Source: Amantichitinum ursilacus
GTDB lineage: Bacteria; Pseudomonadota; Gammaproteobacteria; Burkholderiales; Chitinibacteraceae
NCBI RefSeq assembly: GCF_001294205.1
Contig: NZ_LAQT01000005.1
Span: 82,385 to 146,384 of the forward strand
Direction: 5' to 3'
Length of the DNA stretch: 64,000 nucleotides
A model generated the notes under the pieces. It did no database searches. It saw nothing but the letters and a program-made list of their open reading frames with translations, and had not been told where the DNA came from. Position numbers and translations under genes: made by a program. Positions within the stretch are counted from its first letter, which is position 1. Each line of letters starts with the position of its first letter. Positions 18,500-27,199 of the stretch are shown here, in pieces.

Positions 18500-20032
18500 A
18501 TGTCCGTCTCCTTCCCCGCCGCCCCCACCCGCTTGCAAGACATCAAACAAAATGTGCTGGCCGGGCTGACCTCGTCCTTTGCCCTGGTGCCCGAGTGCAT
18601 TGCGTTTGCGCTGGTGGCGCAGCTCAACCCGCTGATGGGCCTGTACGGCGCGTTTTTTATCTGCACCATCACCGCCTTGTTCGGCGGTCGTCCGGCGATG
18701 ATTTCGGGCGCGGCGGGCTCGATGGCGGTGGTGATTGTGGCGCTGGTGGTGCAACACGGCCCGCAATATCTGCTGGCCACGGTGGTGTTGGGCGGGCTGA
18801 TCATGATGCTGTTTGGCGCGCTGCGCATGGGCAAGCTGATTGCCATGGTGCCGCATCCGGTGATGCTGGGCTTTGTAAACGGCCTGGCCATCATCATCGC
18901 CATGGCGCAGCTGGAACACTTTAAACAGCCTACGCCGCAGGGCATGCAGTGGCTCAGCGGCAACCCCTTGCTGATCATGCTGGGGCTGGTGGCGCTGACC
19001 ATGGCGGCGGTCTACCTGCTGCCCAAACTCACGCGCGCCGTGCCGCCCGCGCTGGCGGCCATCCTCGGCGTGGCCGTGCTGGGCGCAGTGGCCGGCATTC
19101 CCACGCGCACGCTGGGCGACATGGCGCATATCGCGGGCGGCCTGCCCGTATTCAATCTGCCCGCCGTGCCCTACACGCTGCAAACGCTGCAGATTGTGTT
19201 GCCGTACGCGGTACTGATGGCGGTGGTTGGCCTGCTGGAAACCCTGCTCACTTTCAATCTGACCAACGAAATCACCGCCAGCCAGGGCCAACCCAATCGC
19301 GAATGCCTGGCGCTGGGCGCGGCCAATGTGGTGTCCGGCTTTTTTGGCGGCATGGGCGGCTGCGCCATGATCGGCCAGACCATGATCAACCTGGGGTCGG
19401 GCGGCCGCTCGCGGCTATCCGGCGTGGTCTGCGGCGTGATGATGTTGCTGTTTATCCTGTTTCTGTCGCCGTGGATTGAACGCATTCCGCTGGCCGCGCT
19501 GGTGGGCGTGATGTTTGTGGTGGCGCAGCAAACCTTTGCGTGGGGCTCCATCCGCCTGCTGGGCAAAGTGCCGCGCAGCGACGCCTTTGTCATCGTCGCC
19601 GTCACCGTCATTACCGTGTTTACCGATCTGGCCGTGGCCGTGCTGTGCGGCATTTTGATTGCCGCGCTCAACTTTGCCTGGCAACACGCGCGCGAAATCC
19701 GCCGCGATGTGCTGGATGGGGCCGCCGGCCAGCGCACCTATACGCCGCACGGCACGCTGTTTTTTGCCTCCACCAGCCACTTTCTGGCGATGTTTGAACC
19801 CGCCGCTGACCCGCACGACGTCACGCTGGATTGCCGCCACCTGCACCTGGCCGACCACTCCGCCATCGCCGCGCTGGAGTCGCTGATCGAGCGCTATCAA
19901 AAATCCGGGCGCACCTTGCGCGTCACGCATCTGTCCGAGCGCAACCACGCGCTGTTGCGCAAGGCTGGGGTGATGCTGGCCACGCACCCCGTCGCCCCAG
20001 CGCATTTGCAACCGGCCGAACGCGCCCTCTGA
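18500..20032 (+). CDS. SulP family anion transporter with C-terminal STAS domain
   Basis: A 510-residue SulP (SLC26-type) transporter. About ten to twelve hydrophobic segments cover residues 15-400, including the conserved early PECIAFALVAQLNPLMGLYGAFF and GAAGSMAVV. The last 100 residues (VTLDCRHLHLADHSAIAALESLIERY) form a STAS domain, here without an obvious long linker. Substrates in the family include sulfate, bicarbonate and dicarboxylates and cannot be chosen here. It is divergent from the NADAR gene and convergent with the SMR transporter, 3 bases apart. Confidence 0.88.
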   Translation: MSVSFPAAPTRLQDIKQNVLAGLTSSFALVPECIAFALVAQLNPLMGLYGAFFICTITALFGGRPAMISGAAGSMAVVIVALVVQHGPQYLLATVVLGGLIMMLFGALRMGKLIAMVPHPVMLGFVNGLAIIIAMAQLEHFKQPTPQGMQWLSGNPLLIMLGLVALTMAAVYLLPKLTRAVPPALAAILGVAVLGAVAGIPTRTLGDMAHIAGGLPVFNLPAVPYTLQTLQIVLPYAVLMAVVGLLETLLTFNLTNEITASQGQPNRECLALGAANVVSGFFGGMGGCAMIGQTMINLGSGGRSRLSGVVCGVMMLLFILFLSPWIERIPLAALVGVMFVVAQQTFAWGSIRLLGKVPRSDAFVIVAVTVITVFTDLAVAVLCGILIAALNFAWQHAREIRRDVLDGAAGQRTYTPHGTLFFASTSHFLAMFEPAADPHDVTLDCRHLHLADHSAIAALESLIERYQKSGRTLRVTHLSERNHALLRKAGVMLATHPVAPAHLQPAERAL

Positions 20033-20035
20033 CAT

Positions 20036-20374
20036 TCAGGCACCGCTGGCGCTCAGGTTCAGCAGCACTATCCCCGCAATGGTGGTGCACAGCCCCAGCG
20101 CCTTCAGCCCGCCCATGCTGTCGCCAAAGCAGACCACGCCAATCAGCGTGGTCATCGCGGCGCTGCCGCCCGCCCACACGGCGTAGGCCAGGCTCATTTC
20201 CAGACGTTTGGTGGCCAGCGCCATCAGCCAGATCGCCAGGATGTAGCACAGCGCGGTAATGATGGACGGGACGATGCGGCTAAAGCCGGCGGAGAGCGTC
20301 AGCGCTGCTGTGCCGAGGGATTCGGCGGCAATGCTGGCGACAAGAACAAGCCATGCGGCTTGGGTAGAAACCAT
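20036..20374 (-). CDS. Small multidrug resistance (SMR/EmrE-like) transporter
   Basis: A 112-residue protein with four hydrophobic segments and the membrane-embedded Glu of the family (SIAAESLGTAAL, E18) in the first. Further markers are ALCYILAIWLMALATKRLEMSLAYAVWAG in helices 2-3 and GIVLLNL in helix 4. SMR proteins work as dimers exporting cationic drugs, guanidinium or polyamines by proton exchange. GAGGT lies 8 bases upstream of the ATG at 20374, which excludes a longer in-frame extension. Confidence 0.85.
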   Translation of the reverse strand: MVSTQAAWLVLVASIAAESLGTAALTLSAGFSRIVPSIITALCYILAIWLMALATKRLEMSLAYAVWAGGSAAMTTLIGVVCFGDSMGGLKALGLCTTIAGIVLLNLSASGA

Positions 20375-20495
20375 GGGGCGCACCTCGCGAGCGTCACGTT
20401 TATACCGAACGTGCAAGCAAGCGGGAGAAGGTGGCGGTACCCCGGAGCCGCCAACATAATCAACGAGCATGACATTGGCAAGCGCCGCAACGCCG

Positions 20496-20774
20496 TCACT
20501 GGTCCGGATCAGTTGCATCCATCTGCGTCTGATCCCGCCAGCCACGGCGGATCGAACGCGCCAGGGCAAAGCAGGCCAGGCCAAAGCTGACCGCCGACGC
20601 CGTGCCGATGACGGCAAAAACCAACCCGCCGCCCGCGCCGTCAAACAGCGGTTGCAACGCGCACAAGCCCGAACCCAAGGTAATAAGCGCGCACAGCAGC
20701 AACAGCAGCGCCTTTAGCCCCAGCCACACCGCAAAGCAGATGCGCTGCAACGTGGATTTGCGCGGCTCAGTCAT
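20496..20774 (-). CDS. Small two-helix membrane protein, end of the radical SAM cluster
   Basis: A 92-residue protein with two hydrophobic segments (about residues 14-34 and 46-68) and charged ends (MTEPRKSTLQR; SIRRGWRDQTQMDATDPDQ). Its start overlaps the end of the radical SAM gene by 8 bases, so it is likely translated with it. No family was recognised. Being last in a cluster of envelope-directed genes suggests a membrane accessory role, which is inference only. Confidence 0.6.
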   Translation of the reverse strand: MTEPRKSTLQRICFAVWLGLKALLLLLCALITLGSGLCALQPLFDGAGGGLVFAVIGTASAVSFGLACFALARSIRRGWRDQTQMDATDPDQ

Positions 20775-22212
20775 GTTGCACCAGTGCCAGTTGCCGATAG
20801 CGCGTTTGCTGGCTGATTTCGCCGCGAATCTGCTCCAGCAGTTGCTTGCGCCCGCCGCGATAAAACAAATTGAACGATTCAAACGGAATCAGTTTTCCAT
20901 CCGCTTGCGCGATATGGATGCAGCTTTTCTTAAGCGCGCGGATGTCCAGCGATTGCGCGTCCATAAACTGCACGATCAGCACGCGAAACACATTCTGATA
21001 TCCCAGCTCCACCGGCGCCTGCACCTTGGGTAAACAGCACATCAGATCGGCCAGGCAATTGGCTTGCGATTCCGGCGAATGGTTGGTGGAAAACAGTTTG
21101 AACACCTGTTCTTTCAGCATCGGATCATGCTCAAACACGATGGTGTTGCGCGCGCCTTCCACCAGCGTGGCCGGGTCAACAAAGCGCGTCAACGGCACCA
21201 CGTCGCCCTCCAGCTTTAACGCATACGCCATCGCCAGCGTGTCGGGGTTGCACGGCACCGGGATGACGTCGTCCAGCGTAAACAGCCCGGATTGTTCGGC
21301 AATGCGGCGGCGGATTTCCGACACCGTTAGCCGGTGCTGCGCCGCGTCGTAATCCAGCACGCGGCCCGCATTCTGGATGGGCTGCAGCGTTACACCGCGC
21401 ACGCACGGTTGTTTGAGGCCAAACTGGATGATGTCGCCGATCTCATCATCGTTCAGGCCTTTTTTGAGCGTCACCACCAGCGTGGTCGAGATATTGAAAC
21501 GGTTGAGATTATCCAGCGCCTGCTGCCGAATGCCGCGTAAATCGGCGCCGCGCAAGGCGTGCAGCGCTTCGGGCTTGAACGAATCAAACTGCAGATAGAT
21601 TTCGAGGCCTTTGCCATAACCGGCCAGGCGTTCACAGAATTCGGGCTCGCGCGCCAGTTTGATGCCGTTGGTGTTGATCATCAAATGACGGATCGGGCGT
21701 TTGCGTGCTTCGTCCAGAATGTCAAAAAAACGCGGATGCAAGGTCGGTTCGCCGCCCGACAACTGCACTACATCGGGCTCGCCCTCGTTGGCCACCACGG
21801 CGTCCAGCATGCGCACAATGTCTTCAAAACTATGGTGCTTTTCCACGTGCGGGCCGGAGCCGGCATAACAGGTGGGGCATTGCAGATTGCACTGGTCCGT
21901 CAGCTCGATAATCGACAGGCAGGAATGCTGCATATGGTCCGGGCACAAGCCGCAATCGTATGGACAGCCGTATTGCATCGACGTATTGAACTGCTGCGGC
22001 ATCTCGGGCTGTTTAACGTAGACCTCACGACAGGCGCGATACCAGGCCACATCGTCCGCCATCAATACACGCTCGGTGCCATGCGCCGGGCACCATTTGT
22101 CCATGTAGACGTGGTTGTTCTTGAACAGGATTTTGGCTTCCACCTGACGCAAGCAGGTGGTGCAGACCGAACTGGTGGTGTCGTAAAACGTATACGGACG
22201 ATTTTTTGCCAT
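20767..22212 (-). CDS. MJ0619/Tes-like radical SAM protein
   Basis: A 481-residue radical SAM enzyme. C108-x3-C112-x2-C115 (CNLQCPTC) binds the catalytic 4Fe-4S cluster, and LSGGEPTLHP and INTNG follow as family motifs. The N-terminal part carries further Cys sets: C17/C20/C41 and CPYDCGLCPDHMQHSC (C83, C87, C90, C98). That arrangement is characteristic of the MJ0619 family, which includes the archaeal tetraether lipid synthase Tes. Related enzymes couple or methylate unactivated carbons, so a lipid substrate is plausible. The gene lies 18 bases after a Sel1 lipoprotein gene in a cluster with an Lgt-like membrane protein. The substrate is not proven. Confidence 0.8.
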   Translation of the reverse strand: MAKNRPYTFYDTTSSVCTTCLRQVEAKILFKNNHVYMDKWCPAHGTERVLMADDVAWYRACREVYVKQPEMPQQFNTSMQYGCPYDCGLCPDHMQHSCLSIIELTDQCNLQCPTCYAGSGPHVEKHHSFEDIVRMLDAVVANEGEPDVVQLSGGEPTLHPRFFDILDEARKRPIRHLMINTNGIKLAREPEFCERLAGYGKGLEIYLQFDSFKPEALHALRGADLRGIRQQALDNLNRFNISTTLVVTLKKGLNDDEIGDIIQFGLKQPCVRGVTLQPIQNAGRVLDYDAAQHRLTVSEIRRRIAEQSGLFTLDDVIPVPCNPDTLAMAYALKLEGDVVPLTRFVDPATLVEGARNTIVFEHDPMLKEQVFKLFSTNHSPESQANCLADLMCCLPKVQAPVELGYQNVFRVLIVQFMDAQSLDIRALKKSCIHIAQADGKLIPFESFNLFYRGGRKQLLEQIRGEISQQTRYRQLALVQHD

Positions 22213-22230
22213 AAGGCCGGATATTCCTGA

Positions 22231-22788
22231 TCAGGGCGCGGGCGCATCAAGGCGCGCGGCCCAGGCTTGCGCCTGACGGTGTGCGGTTTCGATTTGTTCG
22301 GCGCTAAGTGTGTTGTCGGGGCAGGCCTGCCACGCCAGCCAGCCCCACTTGCAACTTTCCAGCCGGCTCTGCGGCGGCTGATAATGCGCGCCATTCCAAC
22401 GCGCCAGCGCGGCATAAGCCTCATGGCTGTTCTGCGCCGCGGCGCGCAATAACCAATAGCGCGCCGCTGCCCCGCCGTCCGCGTTATTGATCAGATCACC
22501 GTTAATGCGATTCAGATAGCGTTGCGCCACGGTCACTTGCGCTTGCGCATTGCCTTGTTCGGCCGAGGCCAGCAAATAGCTGAAGCCGGTGTCGTCGTCG
22601 CGCTTTAATGCCCGATAGTTGTAGCCCAAGGTAGCGCCCAGCTGGTACTGTGCGGCCGCATCGCCCTGCTCCGCCCGAGGCAAAGTATCGCTGAGCGCAG
22701 AGATATCCGGCGCGGGCAGTTGCTGCACCGACACGCATCCGCCCAGCGCCAGCGCGGCCACACAGGCCAAGGCCATAGTGCGCATCAT
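22231..22788 (-). CDS. Sel1-repeat lipoprotein B
   Basis: A 185-residue lipoprotein: MMRTMALACVAALALGGC is a signal peptide with lipobox LGGC. The mature part contains Sel1/TPR-like helical repeats (EQGDAAAQYQLGATLGYNY, AEQGNAQAQVTVAQRYL). Such repeats mediate protein-protein contacts in the periplasm. Its ATG overlaps the stop of the preceding Sel1 gene (ATGA), and the radical SAM gene follows after 18 bases. Confidence 0.72.
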   Translation of the reverse strand: MMRTMALACVAALALGGCVSVQQLPAPDISALSDTLPRAEQGDAAAQYQLGATLGYNYRALKRDDDTGFSYLLASAEQGNAQAQVTVAQRYLNRINGDLINNADGGAAARYWLLRAAAQNSHEAYAALARWNGAHYQPPQSRLESCKWGWLAWQACPDNTLSAEQIETAHRQAQAWAARLDAPAP

Positions 22789-23462
22789 CGTTTCAGCTCC
22801 CGCAGCAGTTGCGCGGCCCGCAGACGCGCCTGGGGCTGATTTGCGGCGGGTAATCGCGCCAGCACACGCGCGGCATCTTCGCTGCTGTCGCTGGCGATGT
22901 ACCACGCGTAGGCCTCGACCTGGCTGTCTGGCGATGCTTCTTTCAACTGCGCCAAGCGCCACGCCGCAAAGCGATAACCGCTGCGCGCCGCGTGCTCGTA
23001 CCAGCGCATTGCGGCGGGCAGGTCTTGCGGCAGCACGGCCCCGCTGCTGAGCAGATCGCCCAGCCGGTACGCCGCTACCGGCGTCTGCGCCGCCGCTTGT
23101 TCCAGCAACGCGCGGCCGCGGGTTTGATCGGGTTGCAAGCCCCACTGGCCTTTCAGCAAGGCATCGGCCAGCATCATCTGCGCCGCGGCGTTGCCATTGC
23201 TCGCCGACAATTCCAGATAATGCAGCGCCTGCTTGCTGTCCTGGGGCAAGCCCCCCACGCCGGACTGGTAGCCCAGCGCCATCTGCAACTGCGCCACGGC
23301 GTCGCCCTTGTTGGCGGCCGGGCGCCACACTGTGGCGGCGGTGTTGTCGGGCGGCGGGTCCACATTGATGGTGGCGCAACCGATGCCGATGATTGCGCCC
23401 GCCAGCACGCATAACGACGCGGCACGCGACAGCGTATTGAATTGCGGTTGGGTCAAAGACAT
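22785..23462 (-). CDS. Sel1-repeat lipoprotein A
   Basis: A 225-residue lipoprotein with signal peptide and a lipobox-like GIGC (VLAGAIIGIGCATI). It is followed by four to five Sel1-like repeats (ANKGDAVAQLQMALGYQSG, SASNGNAAAQMMLADALLKG, AAQTPVAAYRLGDLLSSG, AARSGYRFAAWRLAQLKE). The ATG at 23462 has GAGG upstream and overlaps the stop of the Lgt-like gene by 10 bases. It is a probable scaffold or partner protein for the envelope enzymes encoded around it. Confidence 0.72.
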   Translation of the reverse strand: MSLTQPQFNTLSRAASLCVLAGAIIGIGCATINVDPPPDNTAATVWRPAANKGDAVAQLQMALGYQSGVGGLPQDSKQALHYLELSASNGNAAAQMMLADALLKGQWGLQPDQTRGRALLEQAAAQTPVAAYRLGDLLSSGAVLPQDLPAAMRWYEHAARSGYRFAAWRLAQLKEASPDSQVEAYAWYIASDSSEDAARVLARLPAANQPQARLRAAQLLRELKR

Positions 23463-24283
23463 GCCCTCGCTTCCTCTCGTTGCCATTGCAGTGCAGCGCG
23501 CACCACCACCGGCATATACGCCAGCAGCCCGATCACACAAATCCACTGAATGCCCGACAGCCCCAGCGCCCACGGATGGAACACCGGCTTGATGCCATCG
23601 ACCAGCAAACGCCATAGCAGATAGCTGGCCAGCATCAGTTTAAAGCGCAGGCCCGGCACGCGCGCCAAGGCGGGCTGCGCGCGCCACAACAGCAACCCCA
23701 AGCCAGCCGCAAACAGGATTTCGTAAAGCTGGGTGGGATGGCGCGCGACGCCATCGCCAAAATCCATGCCCCACCACAGCCGGGTGGGCAAGCCATACGT
23801 ATCGTCATTCAGGCCCGCCATAAAACAGCCGATGCGACCGACCATGATGCCCAGCAGGATGGGATAAACAAAATGATCGCCGGTGGAGCGCCGGTCTTTG
23901 CTGAACCCCTTGGCGATTTCGACCCCCAGCAAGCCGCCGAGCAGCCCGCCCACAATCGATTGGCCGCCCAGCATAAAGGTCAGCAACGTGCCGTTTGCGG
24001 GCCACAGCTGCGGCTGATCAAACCAGAACGCCAGCTTGTTGCCCAACGCTGCGCCCGCCAGACAGCCCGCCAGCACCGCATAGTTGCGCCCCTGCAATAA
24101 CGCCACATCGGCCGCCTCCGCCCGCCGCAAGCGCAGATAAAGCCGCGCCCCCAGCATCATGGCCAGCGTTTCGAACACGGTATGCACAACATGCGCCGCC
24201 GCGGGCGCCAATGCGGTGTAGGGCGTTAGCAAGATAGTCAGGCCTGAAGGCAATGGGGGATGCGGCCAGCGCCGCCCGCGCAT
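23453..24283 (-). CDS. Lgt-like (prolipoprotein diacylglyceryl transferase family) membrane protein with altered active site
   Basis: A 276-residue polytopic membrane protein recognisable as an Lgt homologue by RHPTQLYE (181-188) and the GRIGCF (149-154) region. By eye the essential His of Lgt (E. coli H103, in a SFHGG motif) is replaced: the aligned stretch reads SIVGG (109-113). The Asn of the RIGNF motif is Cys here (RIGCF). It is therefore unlikely to be the housekeeping lipoprotein enzyme and may act on another phospholipid-linked reaction. AGGAGG lies just before the ATG at 24283. It is the first gene of the cluster with two Sel1 lipoproteins and the radical SAM enzyme. Confidence 0.72.
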   Translation of the reverse strand: MRGRRWPHPPLPSGLTILLTPYTALAPAAAHVVHTVFETLAMMLGARLYLRLRRAEAADVALLQGRNYAVLAGCLAGAALGNKLAFWFDQPQLWPANGTLLTFMLGGQSIVGGLLGGLLGVEIAKGFSKDRRSTGDHFVYPILLGIMVGRIGCFMAGLNDDTYGLPTRLWWGMDFGDGVARHPTQLYEILFAAGLGLLLWRAQPALARVPGLRFKLMLASYLLWRLLVDGIKPVFHPWALGLSGIQWICVIGLLAYMPVVVRAALQWQREEARACL

Positions 24284-24346
24284 TGTCCTCCTGTTATTGA
24301 TGCAGACACCCCGAAATGGCCGGGTGCGTTGTTGCTGGCGTATGGC

Positions 24347-27199
24347 TCAGACGAGCGTCAAGCTGGCCGTGGCCCCCGTTTCCTCATCCACAAAAAACAA
24401 GCGGCCATTAGCGTCGAAGGCCAGCCACCAGTCATTTGAGACCCGCACGCGGGGTACGCCTGCGGGCCAATGCAACGTGCCCTTGATACCCGAATCAAGC
24501 GCCACATGAAAACACGCGCTATCGCCCTTCTGATCAACGCGGTTAAACACATACCAGGCGGATCCCAGATGCAGACCCGGCACGGCGGCGGGTTGCGGCA
24601 CGCCAGGGATCACGACCTTGCCGGTCTCGCCACGGGCCGCCAACACATATTGCCCGGCCTCATCCAGCTCGATGCGGATATCCAGTACACCACCGTGGCG
24701 CATGAAATAGCGGGCCGTATGCTCGCCGGGCGGCGACATCTCGCGGCGTTCCTGCAAACGGCGCAGCGGCAGTTGATAGCGCCATAGCTGGTATTCGTCG
24801 CGCTCGGCGCGGACCACAAATTGCTCCACCGTGCGGGTCGCGGCAAATGCCACCACCGGCCCTGGCAGGTCGGCCACCTGCCATAGCACCTCGTGCAAGG
24901 AATGCGTCACATCCAGCACTTGTACCCGGTTACCTTTGGCCACCGTCCACGCGGCGCCATCAAATTCGTTGGCCACATGATCGAAGTCGCCCATGCCCAG
25001 CTCGGTCACCGCACCGCTCAGCAGATCAAGCCGGCTCACGCGCCAGAGGCTGTCACGGCGCGCCAGCGCTAACGCCACCTGTCCGCTCTGGCCAAACACC
25101 AGTTGGTCGGCGGGCGCGGCAAAGCGACGCAAGGTTTTGCCATGTTGGTCCACACTGATTGCGCCCGCCTCGCCCAGCGCCAGCAAAAATGCGCCATCTT
25201 CCAGCGGCACCGCGTCGCGGATGTCCTGTCCGCCCGCTGCAGGGGCGTCCCAGCGCAACGCGTGCTGGATTCTGGCTAAGGGTCGTGGCGGCTCCGCGGG
25301 CACCGGCGAGGTAGGCAAATCCATGCCAAACAGCGGGTCACGCGCCAGCGCGACCACCGCGTTAAACGTCGGCCGATGGTGCGGACTGTGCCCGCGCACC
25401 TGGTCCGCCACCCACATCGGCAAGATCGCGCGCACCAGCTGCGCCACCTGCGGCATCTGGCGCCCACCCAGCGTGACCGCAGCTTCGGCCAGCGCCGCGC
25501 GGGCTCGCCAGGCGTCCGGGTCTTCCCCCAGCGCCAGCAAACGGGTGTCGTACTGGGTCAAGGTATCCGGCAGCAGGGCCGCACGCATCACCAGAGCGCG
25601 CGCCTGCAATTGCGCACCGCCGCGCTCGGCCATCTGCAACCAGTCAGCCGCCCTGGCACGGGCCGATTCAAGGGGCCAGATCACTTCGGCCGCCTGTAAC
25701 CAATGTCCTTGTGCGGCCAGATGCACGGCCCATTCGCCGCGCAATGTGCGCGCGGCATCGGGCCATTTCTTCTCCATCTGGGCAATGGCGCTGGCAAAGG
25801 CGTTGTCGCGCCGGGCAATCGCCACGGCGTATTTCCAGTCACCGGCCAGGCAATACAGACGCACAATGATTTCGGCGGCCATATTCCAGCCCAATGCCAG
25901 CGCAGCGGCTTGTTCAAAGCGCTGATGCTTTTCCAGATAGTCGAGCGCTTCAACCCGTACTTCCAGCAACTCGGCCAGCACAAACACGGCTTCGTCGATG
26001 CGCCCCTGCCGGTCGAGTTGTTCAAAGGTCTGGCGATACAGTTTGCGCAGATAGACGTTAAGGTCCTCGCCCAGGTTAAAGCTGGCGGCGGCCCCGTTTG
26101 CGGCGCGCAAATCCAGGTTCTGTCGCGCGGACGGTGTGCCGAATGCCTGTCCCAGCGACGCACCGTGCGCGCCCAGCGGAATGGCGTGACGCAGCGCCGC
26201 GTCCAGATCGCCTTTTTCGAACATGGCCATCATGCGGCGCACATAGGCGGCCTGACGCAGGCCCAGCGCTCGCGACAGCCGCGTGGTCATGGCGATGCGC
26301 GCCAACCAGTCACGCCACGGTTGGCGTGCGTCTTTGGCGGCGGCGCGCGGGGGCACCGTTCGCTGGGCTTGCGCGGGGGCCGCGCCGCTCGCAGCGCCGG
26401 CATTGTCCCCACTGCCCGCTTTGCCGCGCAAGGCCGCCCATGCCAACAAAACCAGCGGCGCAATCGGTAAGCCGGCGCGAGTACCGGTCTGGCTGACCGC
26501 CAGCAACAACACCGCGCCGATCGCCAGCAACACCCCGAGCGGGCCCAGCGGAATATTCCAGCCAGGCAGTGCGCCACCTGGCTGCGGGCCGGAGGTGGCC
26601 GGTTGCTGCGCGGGCTGCTGTTGTCGCTGGCGCGCACGTAAAGCCTGCATGAATTCAAGCTGCGCCGGGTCCGCAGGCGCTAGCTTTGCGCCCAGAGCCG
26701 CGCGGATATCGGCGGCGGCTTCGGGTACGGTCAGCACCGTGGCGGGCAGCAGCACCTGGCCCGCCCAGGTGTCCACCAGCGGGTAGTTGTCCAGCGCCAA
26801 CCAGCGCGAAGGGTCCAGTCTTTCCGCTTCGGCAAACTGCAGCGCCTGCACGCGCGCGCCTTGCACAATCCACACATCGGCCCCAGGCAAACGCGCCTGT
26901 TCGGTGGGTTCGGGCACGGCGCTGCTCAGCGTCTGTCCCAGCAGCACCAGCGGCGAGCCGGTTTTGATCTGGCTGATATCCAGCGTCTGTGCAAATCGCA
27001 ACAAATCGCCTTGAGCGAAACGCCAGGCGCTGGCTCCGGCTTGCCAGGCATCCAGCAGGCGCGCCTGGCGTTGGGCTTGATCAAACCAGTCCGCCGGAAA
27101 CCATAGCGCGGCGATATCGCGGCGACCGCGTAATACGGGCTGACGCACCTCGGCGGCACGCTCGGCCCGTTGATCAACGTGCTCAGGCTGCGGTAGCAT
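24347..27199 (-). CDS. bpX6-type protein of a MoxR-vWA-beta-propeller ternary system
   Basis: A 950-residue protein. The N-terminal third is a domain with VWIVQGARVQALQF and WAGQVLLPATVLTVP. A Pro/Gln-rich linker and two hydrophobic segments (about 224-265) follow, then an alpha-helical repeat region (about 310-600). A C-terminal beta-propeller-like region (DAVPLEDGAFLLALGEAGAISVDQHGKTLRRFAAP) completes it. The layout and the neighbours match the bpX6 component described for MoxR/vWA/beta-propeller systems. GGGAGG precedes two adjacent ATGs; the second (27199) has the better spacing. The start overlaps the previous gene by about 17 bases. The cellular role of these systems is unresolved; chaperone or membrane-remodelling roles have been proposed. 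Confidence 0.68.
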   Translation of the reverse strand: MLPQPEHVDQRAERAAEVRQPVLRGRRDIAALWFPADWFDQAQRQARLLDAWQAGASAWRFAQGDLLRFAQTLDISQIKTGSPLVLLGQTLSSAVPEPTEQARLPGADVWIVQGARVQALQFAEAERLDPSRWLALDNYPLVDTWAGQVLLPATVLTVPEAAADIRAALGAKLAPADPAQLEFMQALRARQRQQQPAQQPATSGPQPGGALPGWNIPLGPLGVLLAIGAVLLLAVSQTGTRAGLPIAPLVLLAWAALRGKAGSGDNAGAASGAAPAQAQRTVPPRAAAKDARQPWRDWLARIAMTTRLSRALGLRQAAYVRRMMAMFEKGDLDAALRHAIPLGAHGASLGQAFGTPSARQNLDLRAANGAAASFNLGEDLNVYLRKLYRQTFEQLDRQGRIDEAVFVLAELLEVRVEALDYLEKHQRFEQAAALALGWNMAAEIIVRLYCLAGDWKYAVAIARRDNAFASAIAQMEKKWPDAARTLRGEWAVHLAAQGHWLQAAEVIWPLESARARAADWLQMAERGGAQLQARALVMRAALLPDTLTQYDTRLLALGEDPDAWRARAALAEAAVTLGGRQMPQVAQLVRAILPMWVADQVRGHSPHHRPTFNAVVALARDPLFGMDLPTSPVPAEPPRPLARIQHALRWDAPAAGGQDIRDAVPLEDGAFLLALGEAGAISVDQHGKTLRRFAAPADQLVFGQSGQVALALARRDSLWRVSRLDLLSGAVTELGMGDFDHVANEFDGAAWTVAKGNRVQVLDVTHSLHEVLWQVADLPGPVVAFAATRTVEQFVVRAERDEYQLWRYQLPLRRLQERREMSPPGEHTARYFMRHGGVLDIRIELDEAGQYVLAARGETGKVVIPGVPQPAAVPGLHLGSAWYVFNRVDQKGDSACFHVALDSGIKGTLHWPAGVPRVRVSNDWWLAFDANGRLFFVDEETGATASLTLV

